Assembly: GCA_003137095.1 (NCBI GenBank)
Contig: PLET01000043.1
Coordinates: forward strand, 50,454-105,830
Source: Gammaproteobacteria bacterium
GTDB taxonomy: Bacteria > Pseudomonadota > Gammaproteobacteria > Steroidobacterales > Steroidobacteraceae
DNA: 55,377 nucleotides
Direction: 5' to 3'
Shown: positions 27,156 through 34,922 of the stretch, piece by piece
Layout of the letters: each line of letters starts with the position of its first letter
How positions within the stretch are numbered: the stretch's first letter is position 1
The notes under the pieces: model-generated
Seen by the model: only the letters and a program-made list of their open reading frames with translations
The model's database searches: none
What the model was told of the DNA's origin: nothing
Made by a program: the position numbers and the translations under genes

Positions 27156-29486
27156 GTGGATAAACGGCTGGTCTTCAAGGCGTGCGCTGCCGTGCTCGGG
27201 GCCTTCGTCGCCGCATCGATGCCGACCGGGGCAGCGCCGGCCGCGGCCGCCACGCCCGTTGCCGAGCCACCCCCATTCAGCGCGCTCTGCGCCGTGTGCC
27301 ACGGCGGCGACGCGCAGGGCACGGACCGCGCGCCGCCGCTCACCAACAACCGCCGGCTGCGCAGCCGCAGCGAAGCGCAGATCGCGGACACCATCAAGAA
27401 CGGCCGCGCCAACATGCCGGCGTTCGCCTCCCTGCCGCCCGGGGAGATCCAGGAGCTCGCCCACTTCGTGCGCTCCTTGAATGCGAACGCCTTCGACATG
27501 CTGCCCGCCGGCAACCCCACCGCCGGCGCGGCGCTGTTCTTCGGCGCCGGCCGCTGCGCCGAGTGCCACATCGCGCGCGGACGCGGCGGCACCAACGGTC
27601 CCGACCTGTCGAATATCGGCCGTCAGCTGACCTTGGCCGAGCTCGATCAAGCCCTCGCCGATCCGCGCGCGCGCCATGTGGAGGGCTACGCCGAGGTGGA
27701 CGTGATCTTGCGTCGGGGCACCAGCCTGCACGGCTTTGCGCGCGCTCAAACCTCGCATGGCGTCGCCCTGCAAACCACGGATGGCCGGCTGCACCTGCTC
27801 GAGGAGGGCGATTACCGCCGCATCGTCCCGTCCGGCACCACCCTCATGCCCGCCTACGACGGCACCCCGCAGGAGCACGGCGACCTGATCGCCTTCCTGA
27901 GCCGCCTGGGCGGAACGGCCGTCGGCCCCAATCTCGAGGTGCAGGATGAGGTGAGCGCCGCGGACATCGCCGCGGTCACCGATCCGCGGCCCGGCGAATG
28001 GCCGACCTACGCCGGCCGCGTCGACGGCAACCGCCACAGCAGCCTGCGCGAGATCAACACCCGCAACGTCGGCGCACTGCGGCCCGCCTGGGTTCATCCT
28101 CTGGCGTATGACGCCCTCGAAACCACGCCCATCGTGGTCGACGGCGTGATGTACGTCACCGGGCCGAATCAGGTGCTGGCGCTCGACGCCCGCAGCGGCG
28201 CCGAGATCTGGGGCTACTCGCGCCCGCGATCCGCGCCCGAGGAGATCTCCGGGGATGCCGCCAAAGGCGCCCAGCGCGGCGTCGCCGTGCTCGGCAACCG
28301 GGTGTATTTCATCACCGACAATGCCCACCTGATCTGTCTGCACAAATTGAACGGTGCGCTGCTGTGGGATGTGTCCCTGCCGGGGCGGCCCGGCAAGTAT
28401 GGCGGTACCTCGGCGCCGCTGATTGCGGGCGATCTGGTGATCGCCGGCGTCTCCGGCGGCGATGAAGGCATCCGCGGATTCGTGGCGGCGTACAAGGCCG
28501 TGAGCGGCGAGCAAGCCTGGCGCTTCTGGACCGTGCCGCAGCCCGGCGAGCCGGCCGCCGCCACCTGGCAGGACAACCCGAATCCCCAGGGCGGGGCCAC
28601 CTGGACCACCGGCAGCTACGACGCCGGGCGCGGCGTGCTGTACGTGGCCACCGGCAATCCCTACCCGGACACCGACGGCGATCGGCGCGGCGGCGAAAAC
28701 CTGTACACCGACGCCGATCTGGCGCTCGACGCCAGGACCGGCGGGCTGCTCTGGTATTTCCAGTTCACGCCGCATGATTTGCATGATTGGGACGCGAACC
28801 AGCCGCTCGCCCTGGTGGACGCGCGCTTCCAGGGCCGCGAGCGCAAGCTGCTGCTGCACGCCAACCGCAACGGATTCCTGTACGTGCTCGACCGCAACGA
28901 CGGCAAGCTGCTGCAGGCGAGCGCCCTGGTGAAGAAGCTCACCTGGGCGGGCGGCATCGGTGCCGACGGCCGGCCGATCCTGTTGCCGAACAATCTCACC
29001 ACCGACGGCGGCACGGAAACCTGCCCCGCGGTGCGCGGCGCGACCAACTGGTATTCCACCGCCTTCAATCCGGCCACCCAGCTGTACTACGTGATGACGG
29101 TGGAGGACTGCTCGACCTACCGCAAGGCGCAGGACGGCGGCTACGGCCGCGTCAACCATCCGGAGGATCCTGCCATGAAGGTGCTGCGCGCCGTGCGCGT
29201 GGATTCCGGCCGCATCGCCTGGGAGGTGCCGCTGCCCGGCCAGCCCGAGCGCAACTATGCCGGCGTACTCAGCACCGCCGGCGGACTGGTGTTCTTCGGC
29301 GAGAGCAGCGGCGGGTTCGCGGCGGTGGACGCCTCCAGCGGCCGTTACCTGTGGCACTACGAGGCCAATCAGCCGTGGAAGGCCTCGCCCATCACCTATG
29401 AGGTGGCCGATGAGCGGGGCCGCCGCCAATACGTCGCGATCGCCTCGGGTCCGAACATCCTGTCGTTCGCGCTGCCGGACCACTAG
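27156..29486 (+). CDS. PQQ-dependent dehydrogenase with two N-terminal haem c domains
   Basis: A 776-residue periplasmic oxidoreductase. The signal peptide begins at a GTG (V-DKRLVFKACAAVLGAF). The first haem c motif CAVCH is at 45-49 (Met ligand candidate in ANMPAF) and the second, CAECH, at 134-138 (Met in TTLMPAYDG). A PQQ eight-blade propeller follows from ~285 (GATWTTGSYDAGRG, TGNPYPDTDGDR, NLYTDADLALD, PHDLHDWDANQP). It parallels the dehydrogenase at 12.3 kb but carries an extra cytochrome domain. It likely oxidises a sugar or alcohol and delivers electrons to a terminal oxidase. The frame is open to 27108 (ATG at 27126 also possible); I prefer 27156 because it gives a normal signal peptide. 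Followed by the enolase-superfamily gene after a hairpin. Confidence 0.9.
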   Translation: MDKRLVFKACAAVLGAFVAASMPTGAAPAAAATPVAEPPPFSALCAVCHGGDAQGTDRAPPLTNNRRLRSRSEAQIADTIKNGRANMPAFASLPPGEIQELAHFVRSLNANAFDMLPAGNPTAGAALFFGAGRCAECHIARGRGGTNGPDLSNIGRQLTLAELDQALADPRARHVEGYAEVDVILRRGTSLHGFARAQTSHGVALQTTDGRLHLLEEGDYRRIVPSGTTLMPAYDGTPQEHGDLIAFLSRLGGTAVGPNLEVQDEVSAADIAAVTDPRPGEWPTYAGRVDGNRHSSLREINTRNVGALRPAWVHPLAYDALETTPIVVDGVMYVTGPNQVLALDARSGAEIWGYSRPRSAPEEISGDAAKGAQRGVAVLGNRVYFITDNAHLICLHKLNGALLWDVSLPGRPGKYGGTSAPLIAGDLVIAGVSGGDEGIRGFVAAYKAVSGEQAWRFWTVPQPGEPAAATWQDNPNPQGGATWTTGSYDAGRGVLYVATGNPYPDTDGDRRGGENLYTDADLALDARTGGLLWYFQFTPHDLHDWDANQPLALVDARFQGRERKLLLHANRNGFLYVLDRNDGKLLQASALVKKLTWAGGIGADGRPILLPNNLTTDGGTETCPAVRGATNWYSTAFNPATQLYYVMTVEDCSTYRKAQDGGYGRVNHPEDPAMKVLRAVRVDSGRIAWEVPLPGQPERNYAGVLSTAGGLVFFGESSGGFAAVDASSGRYLWHYEANQPWKASPITYEVADERGRRQYVAIASGPNILSFALPDH

Positions 29487-29490
29487 CAAC

Positions 29491-29506
29491 GCGCCGTCTG
29501 CGGCGC
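29491..29506 (+). other. Intergenic hairpin between PQQ dehydrogenase and enolase-superfamily genes
   Basis: GCGCCG-TCTG-CGGCGC forms a perfect 6-bp stem with a four-base loop right after the PQQ gene stop. There is no T-run, so it is not a standard terminator. It may stabilise the upstream message or tune expression of the next gene, whose GGGAG ribosome site follows. Confidence 0.45.
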
Positions 29507-29522
29507 ACATTCGGGAGTCGTC

Positions 29523-30914
29523 ATGAACAAGCATCAGGATTTTTCTCGCCGCCGATTCCTGTCCGCCTCCGTGCTCGGCGGGGCCGCTGGCGCGGGGGCG
29601 CTGTGGGACCCCGGCCTGCTGGCGGCACAGACTGCGGGCGTGAAGCGCGGCGACCTCGCCGACCTCATCATCAAGGAGGTCAAGATCTACGTCACCGACC
29701 TGAAGGATCTGCGGCGCCTGAACACCACAGAAACCGGCGAGTTGCTGTCGGTGGTCACCAGCAACGGCATCGAGGGCAATTACACCATCGGCGATCGCAA
29801 CCGCACCGAAGGCTGGCTCGAGTGGGCGAAGAAGACGCTCGTCGGCAAGAGCGTCATCGATCTGCTGCCGACCCTCACCTCGACCAGCGGCATGAAGGGT
29901 CCCGCCGGCTTCGACGCCCAGCCGCTGCGAAGGCCGGGCGTGCCGAACCCGGCAGCCGGCGGTGCCAACGACGGTCCCGGCTCGGGTCCGGCTTTCGGCG
30001 GCGCGGCCGTCGCCGGGTCCGGGCTGCAGACCCGCGGCATGGGGTCCTGGCCGAACTGGTATACGGCCGCGGCCGACGTCTGTTTGTGGGACATCCTCGG
30101 CAAGTACGTCGGCCGGCCCATCTATCAAATTCTGCAGGGCGGTGCGAAGAACAAGACCCGCATGCTGGCCTACGCCAGTTCCCTGCACCTGCCCACCATC
30201 GAGGACTACGTGCCGGATCTGCTCAAGGCCAAGGAGCAGGGTTACCGCGGCTACAAGATCCATCCCGGCCGGGGCCAGCATGCCACCGGAGCGCAGATCC
30301 CGTCCTATGTAGGCCACATGGAAGAGATCCGCCAGGTGCGCAAGGCCGCCGGCGATGACTACGTGCTCATACACGATCCGGTGCAGCAATACAATCGCTA
30401 CGAGGCGCTCAAGGTCGGACGGCTGCTCGATGAGCTCGGCTATCTATGGTTCGAGGATCCCATTCGCACCACCGACCAGGAGGGCCTGATCGAGCTGCAG
30501 TCCAAGTTGGATCTGCCGCTGCACGTCGGCGAGTTCCTGTACTCAATCGCGGATTTCGCCGAGTACATCAAGAAGGACGCGCTCGGCGTGGTGCGGCTCA
30601 TCGCCGACAACGTCGGCGGCATCTCCGGATCCATGCGCGTCGGCCTGCTGGCGGATGCGCACGGCCTCGAGTGCGCGCCCCACAATTGGGGCAATGTGTT
30701 CGACCTGGCGCTGCATTTCCACATCGAGTTGGCGCTGCCCAACGCCTATTGGTTCGAGATGCCGTTCCCCGCGCAATACACCGACCGGCCGTACTTCAAG
30801 TACCAATTCCGCATCGACAAGGACGGCTATGTGCCTGCCCCCACCGAGCCGGGCCTGGGCTATCCGATCGACAAGGATGCGCTCGACAATATCACGCAGC
30901 GGATCAATCGCTAA
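29523..30914 (+). CDS. Tat-exported enolase-superfamily sugar-acid dehydratase
   Basis: A 463-residue protein with a twin-arginine leader (FSRRRFLSASVLGGAAGAG), then the mandelate racemase/muconate-lactonising capping and barrel domains. Active-site residues: Lys245-Ile-His247 on strand 2, metal ligands Asp285 (LIHDPV), Glu311 (WFEDP) and Glu337 (VGEF), and catalytic His387 (APHNWG). These are the features of acid-sugar dehydratases (fuconate, rhamnonate, galactonate types), which turn an aldonate into a 2-keto-3-deoxy acid. A Gly/Pro/Ala-rich loop (about 133-170) is unusual. Family members that I know to be characterised are cytoplasmic, so Tat export is the striking point. It ends 4 bases inside the convergent FAH-family gene. 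Confidence 0.88.
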   Translation: MNKHQDFSRRRFLSASVLGGAAGAGALWDPGLLAAQTAGVKRGDLADLIIKEVKIYVTDLKDLRRLNTTETGELLSVVTSNGIEGNYTIGDRNRTEGWLEWAKKTLVGKSVIDLLPTLTSTSGMKGPAGFDAQPLRRPGVPNPAAGGANDGPGSGPAFGGAAVAGSGLQTRGMGSWPNWYTAAADVCLWDILGKYVGRPIYQILQGGAKNKTRMLAYASSLHLPTIEDYVPDLLKAKEQGYRGYKIHPGRGQHATGAQIPSYVGHMEEIRQVRKAAGDDYVLIHDPVQQYNRYEALKVGRLLDELGYLWFEDPIRTTDQEGLIELQSKLDLPLHVGEFLYSIADFAEYIKKDALGVVRLIADNVGGISGSMRVGLLADAHGLECAPHNWGNVFDLALHFHIELALPNAYWFEMPFPAQYTDRPYFKYQFRIDKDGYVPAPTEPGLGYPIDKDALDNITQRINR

Positions 30915-31759
30915 CGCCAGGCCACCACAGTCTGGCGCTGGGATCCGAGCTTGGAGATGCCGAGTTCCATCACATCGCCCGGCTTGAGGAATATCGGCGC
31001 CGGCTTCTTGCCCATGCCCACTCCCGGCGGTGTGCCGGTGGTGATCAGGTCGCCGGGTTCGAGCGTCATGAAGCGGCTGATGTAGCTCACCAGCGTGCGC
31101 ACCGGAAAGATCATGGTCTTGGTGCTGCCGCTTTGCATGCGCTTGCCGTTGAGGTCGAGCCACATGTCGAGGCGCTGCGGATCGCCGACCTCATCCGCGG
31201 TGACGAGATACGGCCCCACGGGGCCGAAGGTGTCGCAGCCCTTGCCCTTGTCCCAGGTGCCGCCGCGCTCCAGCTGGTAGGCACGCTCCGACACGTCGTT
31301 GACCACGCAATACCCGGCCACGTGGTCGAGCGCCTGATCCTCCGGTACGTAGCGCGCGGTGCGGCCGATGACCACCCCCAACTCGACCTCCCAATCGCTC
31401 TTGACCGAATCCTTGGGCAGCATGACCTCATCGTTCGGACCGACGATGCAGCTGATCGCCTTGCTGAAAATGATCGGCTCGGCCGGCACCGGCATGCCCG
31501 ATTCGGCCGCGTGGTCCGAGAAATTCAAGCCCACGGCGATGAATTTGCCGATGCCGCGATACGGCGTGCCGATGCGCGGGCTGCCCGTGACCGCCGGCAG
31601 CCGGTCGAGGCTCTGCGCAGCGATGGTGCGCAGGGCGGCCGGGGAGAGCGAGTCGGGCGTGAGGTCCTTGGTCACGGACAGCAGCGAGCGGATCCGCCCC
31701 TCGGCGTCGAGCAGCCCGGGCTTCTCCGAGCCCGCCGGTCCATAGCGCAGCAGTTTCAT
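30911..31759 (-). CDS. FAH-family hydrolase, probable 2,4-diketo-3-deoxy-L-fuconate/rhamnonate hydrolase
   Basis: A 282-residue cytoplasmic enzyme of the fumarylacetoacetate hydrolase superfamily. The metal-binding DWEVELGVVIG block, KDSVKSD, GYCVVNDVSERA and ISTGTPPGVGMG-like (here ITTGTPPGVGMG) motifs are all present. The whole-length pattern, including MKLLRYGPAGSEKPGLLD, is that of the clade containing 2,4-diketo-3-deoxy-L-fuconate and -rhamnonate hydrolases, often mis-annotated as ureidoglycolate lyase. That reaction releases pyruvate and L-lactate, which agrees with lldD in the same island. It lies nine bases downstream of the SDR gene on the same strand, forming a two-gene operon. Confidence 0.85.
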   Translation of the reverse strand: MKLLRYGPAGSEKPGLLDAEGRIRSLLSVTKDLTPDSLSPAALRTIAAQSLDRLPAVTGSPRIGTPYRGIGKFIAVGLNFSDHAAESGMPVPAEPIIFSKAISCIVGPNDEVMLPKDSVKSDWEVELGVVIGRTARYVPEDQALDHVAGYCVVNDVSERAYQLERGGTWDKGKGCDTFGPVGPYLVTADEVGDPQRLDMWLDLNGKRMQSGSTKTMIFPVRTLVSYISRFMTLEPGDLITTGTPPGVGMGKKPAPIFLKPGDVMELGISKLGSQRQTVVAWR

Positions 31760-31768
31760 ACCGACAGT

Positions 31769-32512
31769 CTAATAGGTAGAACGGCCGCCGGATATGTCGA
31801 ACACCGCGCCGGTGGAAAACGAGCACTCGGCGCTCGCCAGCCAGGCGATCAGCGCCGCGTTCTCCTCGACGGTGCCGAAGCGGCCCGCCGGGATCTTCGA
31901 CAGCATGAAATCGATGTGCGCCTTGGACATCTGGTCGAAGATGGCGGTGCGCACGGCGGCGGGCGTCACCACATTGACCGAGATGCCGCTTCTGGCCAGC
32001 TCCTTGCCGAGGGACTTGGTGAGGCAGATCACCGCCGCCTTGGAGGCCGAATAGGCCGCGGCGTTGGGATTGCCGTCCTTGCCCGCCACCGAGGCCAGAT
32101 TGACGATGCGGCCGTATTTCCGAGCCACCATGTGCGGCACCACCGCGCGATTGACGTAGAAGGTGCCGTTGACGTTGACGTCCATCACCTTGCGCCACGC
32201 CTCGGTGGGATAGTCGGCGAGCGGCGCATTCGGCCCCGTGATGCCGGCGCTCACCACCAGCACGTCGATCTGGCCAAACTCCCGCAGGGTCGAGGCGGTG
32301 GCCAGGGCGACGGCCGCCTCGTCGGACTGATCCATCACGACGCGGTGGGCGAGTACCCCTGCGGCGGCCTCGAGGGCGCTCGCAGAAATGTCCCAGCCGC
32401 TCACCCGGGCACCCTCGGCGGCGAGGCGCTCGGCGACGGCCAAGCCGATGCCCGAGGCACCGCCGGTGACGACGGCAAATTGACCAGAGAAACGACCGGC
32501 AAACGGAGTCAT
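31769..32512 (-). CDS. SDR family dehydrogenase, probable 2-keto-3-deoxy-sugar-acid 4-dehydrogenase
   Basis: A 247-residue classical short-chain dehydrogenase. It has the cofactor loop VTGGASGIG (15-23), an Asp41 at the end of strand 2 indicating NAD+ rather than NADP+, SAGITG (the NNAG position is replaced by VSAG), and the catalytic Ser141, Tyr154 and Lys158 (AAYSASK). In non-phosphorylative L-fucose and L-rhamnose pathways an SDR oxidises the 2-keto-3-deoxy acid to the 2,4-diketo acid used by the FAH-family hydrolase encoded next door. Start: ATG at 32512; an in-frame GTG lies three codons upstream. AT-rich sequence with AATATATGA (32572-32580) precedes it. Confidence 0.85.
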   Translation of the reverse strand: MTPFAGRFSGQFAVVTGGASGIGLAVAERLAAEGARVSGWDISASALEAAAGVLAHRVVMDQSDEAAVALATASTLREFGQIDVLVVSAGITGPNAPLADYPTEAWRKVMDVNVNGTFYVNRAVVPHMVARKYGRIVNLASVAGKDGNPNAAAYSASKAAVICLTKSLGKELARSGISVNVVTPAAVRTAIFDQMSKAHIDFMLSKIPAGRFGTVEENAALIAWLASAECSFSTGAVFDISGGRSTY

Positions 32513-32553
32513 CGTCCACACCCGAGGCCAGCGACGGCTCTTGAAGTACCTGC

Positions 32554-32580
32554 AATATAGAACGTTATCTCAATATATGA
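32554..32580. promoter_or_regulatory. AT-rich promoter region with AATATA(T)GA repeats
   Basis: AATATAGA (32554-32561) and AATATATGA (32572-32580) lie 18 bases apart upstream of the SDR gene, echoing the paired AATATATGA copies at 19281 and 19301. It is the only AT-rich stretch between the SDR and NTF2-like genes and probably carries the SDR-FAH operon promoter. Confidence 0.4.
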
Positions 32581-32632
32581 TACTGACGTTCAAGAGCAGC
32601 GTCAATGCGCACGGCCGGCCGCCGCGCCGCCA

Positions 32633-33052
32633 TCACTGCCGATAGCGCGTCGGCAGAGGACCTGCACCGGGGCGCGGCACGAAGAATTCGCTGTAATTGA
32701 CGATTGAACCGTCGCGCAGTTCCAGTAGATCGACGAGTTCGGTGCGCACGGTGACGCCGGTGACCTTCGAATGGATGTCGACGCGCCAATGCGCCACCGC
32801 CTTCGGCCATTCCACCACCAGCGACAGCAGCCGGTAATCGGCCAGGCGGAACACCTTGACCATCATCATCAGCCACGGGCGGAATTGCACGAGGCCCATG
32901 GCGCTGATGGCGATGGGCTTGTCGGCGCTGGCGCCGGCGATCTCGAACACGCCGTCGGCGGCGAACAGCCGGCACATCCCGGAAAGATCGCCGGCGACGC
33001 GCGCACGGTGCAGTTCCTCGACCATGCGCTGCGCCTGCGCCCGCTCGATCAT
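32633..33052 (-). CDS. NTF2-like/SnoaL-fold protein
   Basis: A 139-residue protein with an NTF2-like pattern: an N-terminal helix (AQAQRMVEELHRARVAGDLSGM), CRLFAADGVFEIAG, and a long C-terminal sheet (HWRVDIHSKVTGVTVRTELVDLLELRDGSIVNYSEFF). The family includes SnoaL-type cyclases, ketosteroid isomerases, epoxide hydrolases and non-catalytic ligand binders; activity cannot be assigned. The ATG overlaps the stop of the alpha/beta hydrolase gene (ATGA), so it is the last gene of a four-gene operon that also holds the SerRS-like ligase and acyl-CoA dehydrogenase. The frame continues upstream but only as shadow. Confidence 0.75.
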   Translation of the reverse strand: MIERAQAQRMVEELHRARVAGDLSGMCRLFAADGVFEIAGASADKPIAISAMGLVQFRPWLMMMVKVFRLADYRLLSLVVEWPKAVAHWRVDIHSKVTGVTVRTELVDLLELRDGSIVNYSEFFVPRPGAGPLPTRYRQ

Positions 33053-33993
33053 GCGTCCGGCCGGAACGCGCCGCGCAATTCGCGGCCGATGATCTGGTAG
33101 GCGGTGCCGGCGTAGGGGATCACGGACCCCATTCCGTAGAACAGATGGATCATCCCCGGATGACAGGTGTAGCTCACCGGGGTGCCGGTCGCCGCCAGCC
33201 GGTCGGCATACTCGCGGCCCTCGTCGCGCAGCGGATCGAATTCGGCGGTATGCACCAGCGTGCGCGGCACGCCGGCGAGATCCGGCACCCGCAGCGGCGA
33301 GATCCGCGGATCGGCGGCATCGACGCCGTCCGGCAGGTAGTGCAGCAAATCGTGGGCAAAGGTGTCCTCGTCGACCAGATAGCCGCGCCGGAGCTCGCGC
33401 CGCGACGCGCTGGTGGAGAGATGGTCGAGCAGCGGACACAGCAGCAGCTGCAGCACCGGCGGCGGGCGGCCGCTGCGCGCCAGGCCGTGCACGGTGACCG
33501 CCGCCAGCGTGGCGCCGGCCGAGTCGCCGCCGATGCCGAGGCGCTTCGGGTCGATCCCGTAATCGGCCGCATGGGCCTGGACGTGGATCATCGCCGCCAG
33601 CGCGTCCTCGACCGCCGCCGGGAAACGGTGTTCCGGAGCCAGGCGGTAATCCACCGACAGCACCCGGCAGCCGCCGGCATTGGCAAGCGCGGCTGCGACC
33701 GCGTCGTGACTCGCCGCCGAACCCGACATCAGACCGCCGCCGTGAAAGTAGACCAGACCGGGCAGCAACCCCGGCGCCGCGTCCTTGGGCGTGTACAGTC
33801 GCGCGGACAGATCGCCGGCAGGAGTCGGGATGCGCCGCTCCTCCAGGCCGTCGAGCGGTGGCGTGGGGCCCGAGAATTTCATGAGCTCCAGATGGCCGGC
33901 GCGCCGCTGCGCGGCGCTCGCCGTCAAGATGCTCGGCGGGTTGCCCGCGTTCAGGACGTTCAGAAAGCGCTTGACGCGCGGATCGAGCGGCAT
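33049..33993 (-). CDS. HSL-family alpha/beta hydrolase (acetyl-esterase-like)
   Basis: A 314-residue cytoplasmic esterase of the hormone-sensitive-lipase family. The oxyanion HGGG is at 84-87, nucleophile Ser158 in GDSAG, Asp253 (TAEFDPLRDEG) and His283 (HPGMIH). RLAPEHRFPAAVED is typical. The family hydrolyses short acyl esters. In this operon it may release or transfer a product from the carrier protein, or edit it, but that is inference. It is followed with a 4-base overlap by the NTF2-like gene and preceded by the amino acid:[carrier protein] ligase with a 14-base gap. Start: ATG at 33993, giving a normal N-terminus. Confidence 0.88.
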   Translation of the reverse strand: MPLDPRVKRFLNVLNAGNPPSILTASAAQRRAGHLELMKFSGPTPPLDGLEERRIPTPAGDLSARLYTPKDAAPGLLPGLVYFHGGGLMSGSAASHDAVAAALANAGGCRVLSVDYRLAPEHRFPAAVEDALAAMIHVQAHAADYGIDPKRLGIGGDSAGATLAAVTVHGLARSGRPPPVLQLLLCPLLDHLSTSASRRELRRGYLVDEDTFAHDLLHYLPDGVDAADPRISPLRVPDLAGVPRTLVHTAEFDPLRDEGREYADRLAATGTPVSYTCHPGMIHLFYGMGSVIPYAGTAYQIIGRELRGAFRPDA

Positions 33994-34007
33994 GGGCGGC
34001 CGGCCGG

Positions 34008-34922
34008 TCAGACGCCCAGGGCGCGCCGCGTCGTGGCCGGCCAGCGGGCGGGATCCAGGCCGTGAACCGCGAACAGCGCCACCGCCAGGCGGTCGATGCC
34101 GAAAGCCACGCAACTGGTGTGTGCCAGCACGCCGCCGCCGTCGCGGATGTTCCACACCGTGCCGAAATGCTCGCGGTGATAATTGAAGCTCATGCAGGCG
34201 GTGGGCCGCGCGCCCGGATGGTACGGGATCAGCAGTTCGAATTTGAGCGCCTGTTGGCGCTGGCTCACGGCTTTGACCTGGCCGACGCGGCCGAAGAACG
34301 GATCGTTCGCCACCTCGATGCTGTGCGGCAGCGCGAGGTCCGCCGCGATCAGCGGCGCCTTGGCGAGATACCGTTCGCGAAACTCGACGATTTCCTCGGG
34401 CAGGCCGATGCGCACGAACTCGCGCATGCGGAAGCTCTGCAGGCGATCCAGATGCACCGACGGCTCGCGGCGGAAACAATCGGCTTCGATGTCGAACAGC
34501 CAGCCGCCCGCGGGCAGGACGCCGCGCGCGGCGGCGATCGGGTACAGCGGATAGCAAGCCGCCGGCGTGAGCACAAGCTCGGTAGGGCCGAGCGAGGCGG
34601 TCCAGTCCCCGCCGGTGAGCAGCCGGTCGGCCGACTCGCGGATCGATGCCTCGCTGCCGTGCAGGGCGCACACGCAGCCCAACAGGTTCGGGAAGCTGCC
34701 GAGATAGCCCGACTTCTCCAGCTGTCCGCGGCTCATCACCGGCGGAAAACGCAGGAACTCGGACTCAGGCTCGCGCAGCGAGGTGATGAAATTCTCGAGC
34801 GCCTCGACCACCCGCGTGTACAGCGCGGTGCGCGCATAGACGCCGTCCGCGCCCATCGGCCGAAACAGCTCCGGTTTCAGATCCGCCAGCGGGTCGGCGT
34901 TCACGGGAATCGAGTCAGCCAC
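34008..34922 (-). CDS. Amino acid:[carrier protein] ligase (SerRS-like, lacks tRNA-binding arm)
   Basis: A 304-residue class II aminoacyl-tRNA-synthetase homolog without the N-terminal tRNA-binding domain. It has class II motif 2 (DCFRREPS, ~149-155) and motif 3 (AFGIDRLAVALF). Three predicted zinc ligands are Cys123 (PAACYP), Glu168 (MREF) and Cys271 (TSCVAF). In the Bradyrhizobium enzyme, as I recall, the ligands are Cys131, Glu176 and Cys279, the same spacing shifted by eight residues. Such enzymes adenylate glycine or alanine and transfer it to the phosphopantetheine of a dedicated carrier protein instead of tRNA. A carrier protein is encoded divergently at 36.4 kb. It overlaps the acyl-CoA dehydrogenase gene by 8 bases. 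Confidence 0.9.
   Translation of the reverse strand: MADSIPVNADPLADLKPELFRPMGADGVYARTALYTRVVEALENFITSLREPESEFLRFPPVMSRGQLEKSGYLGSFPNLLGCVCALHGSEASIRESADRLLTGGDWTASLGPTELVLTPAACYPLYPIAAARGVLPAGGWLFDIEADCFRREPSVHLDRLQSFRMREFVRIGLPEEIVEFRERYLAKAPLIAADLALPHSIEVANDPFFGRVGQVKAVSQRQQALKFELLIPYHPGARPTACMSFNYHREHFGTVWNIRDGGGVLAHTSCVAFGIDRLAVALFAVHGLDPARWPATTRRALGV

Noticed and set aside
25734-30389. A 1551-codon minus-strand open frame
   Set aside because: Only the first 436 codons from the downstream end (MFS transporter) look like protein. The rest is antisense to the PQQ dehydrogenase and enolase-superfamily genes, with His/Arg/Gly-rich composition typical of GC-rich shadow frames.
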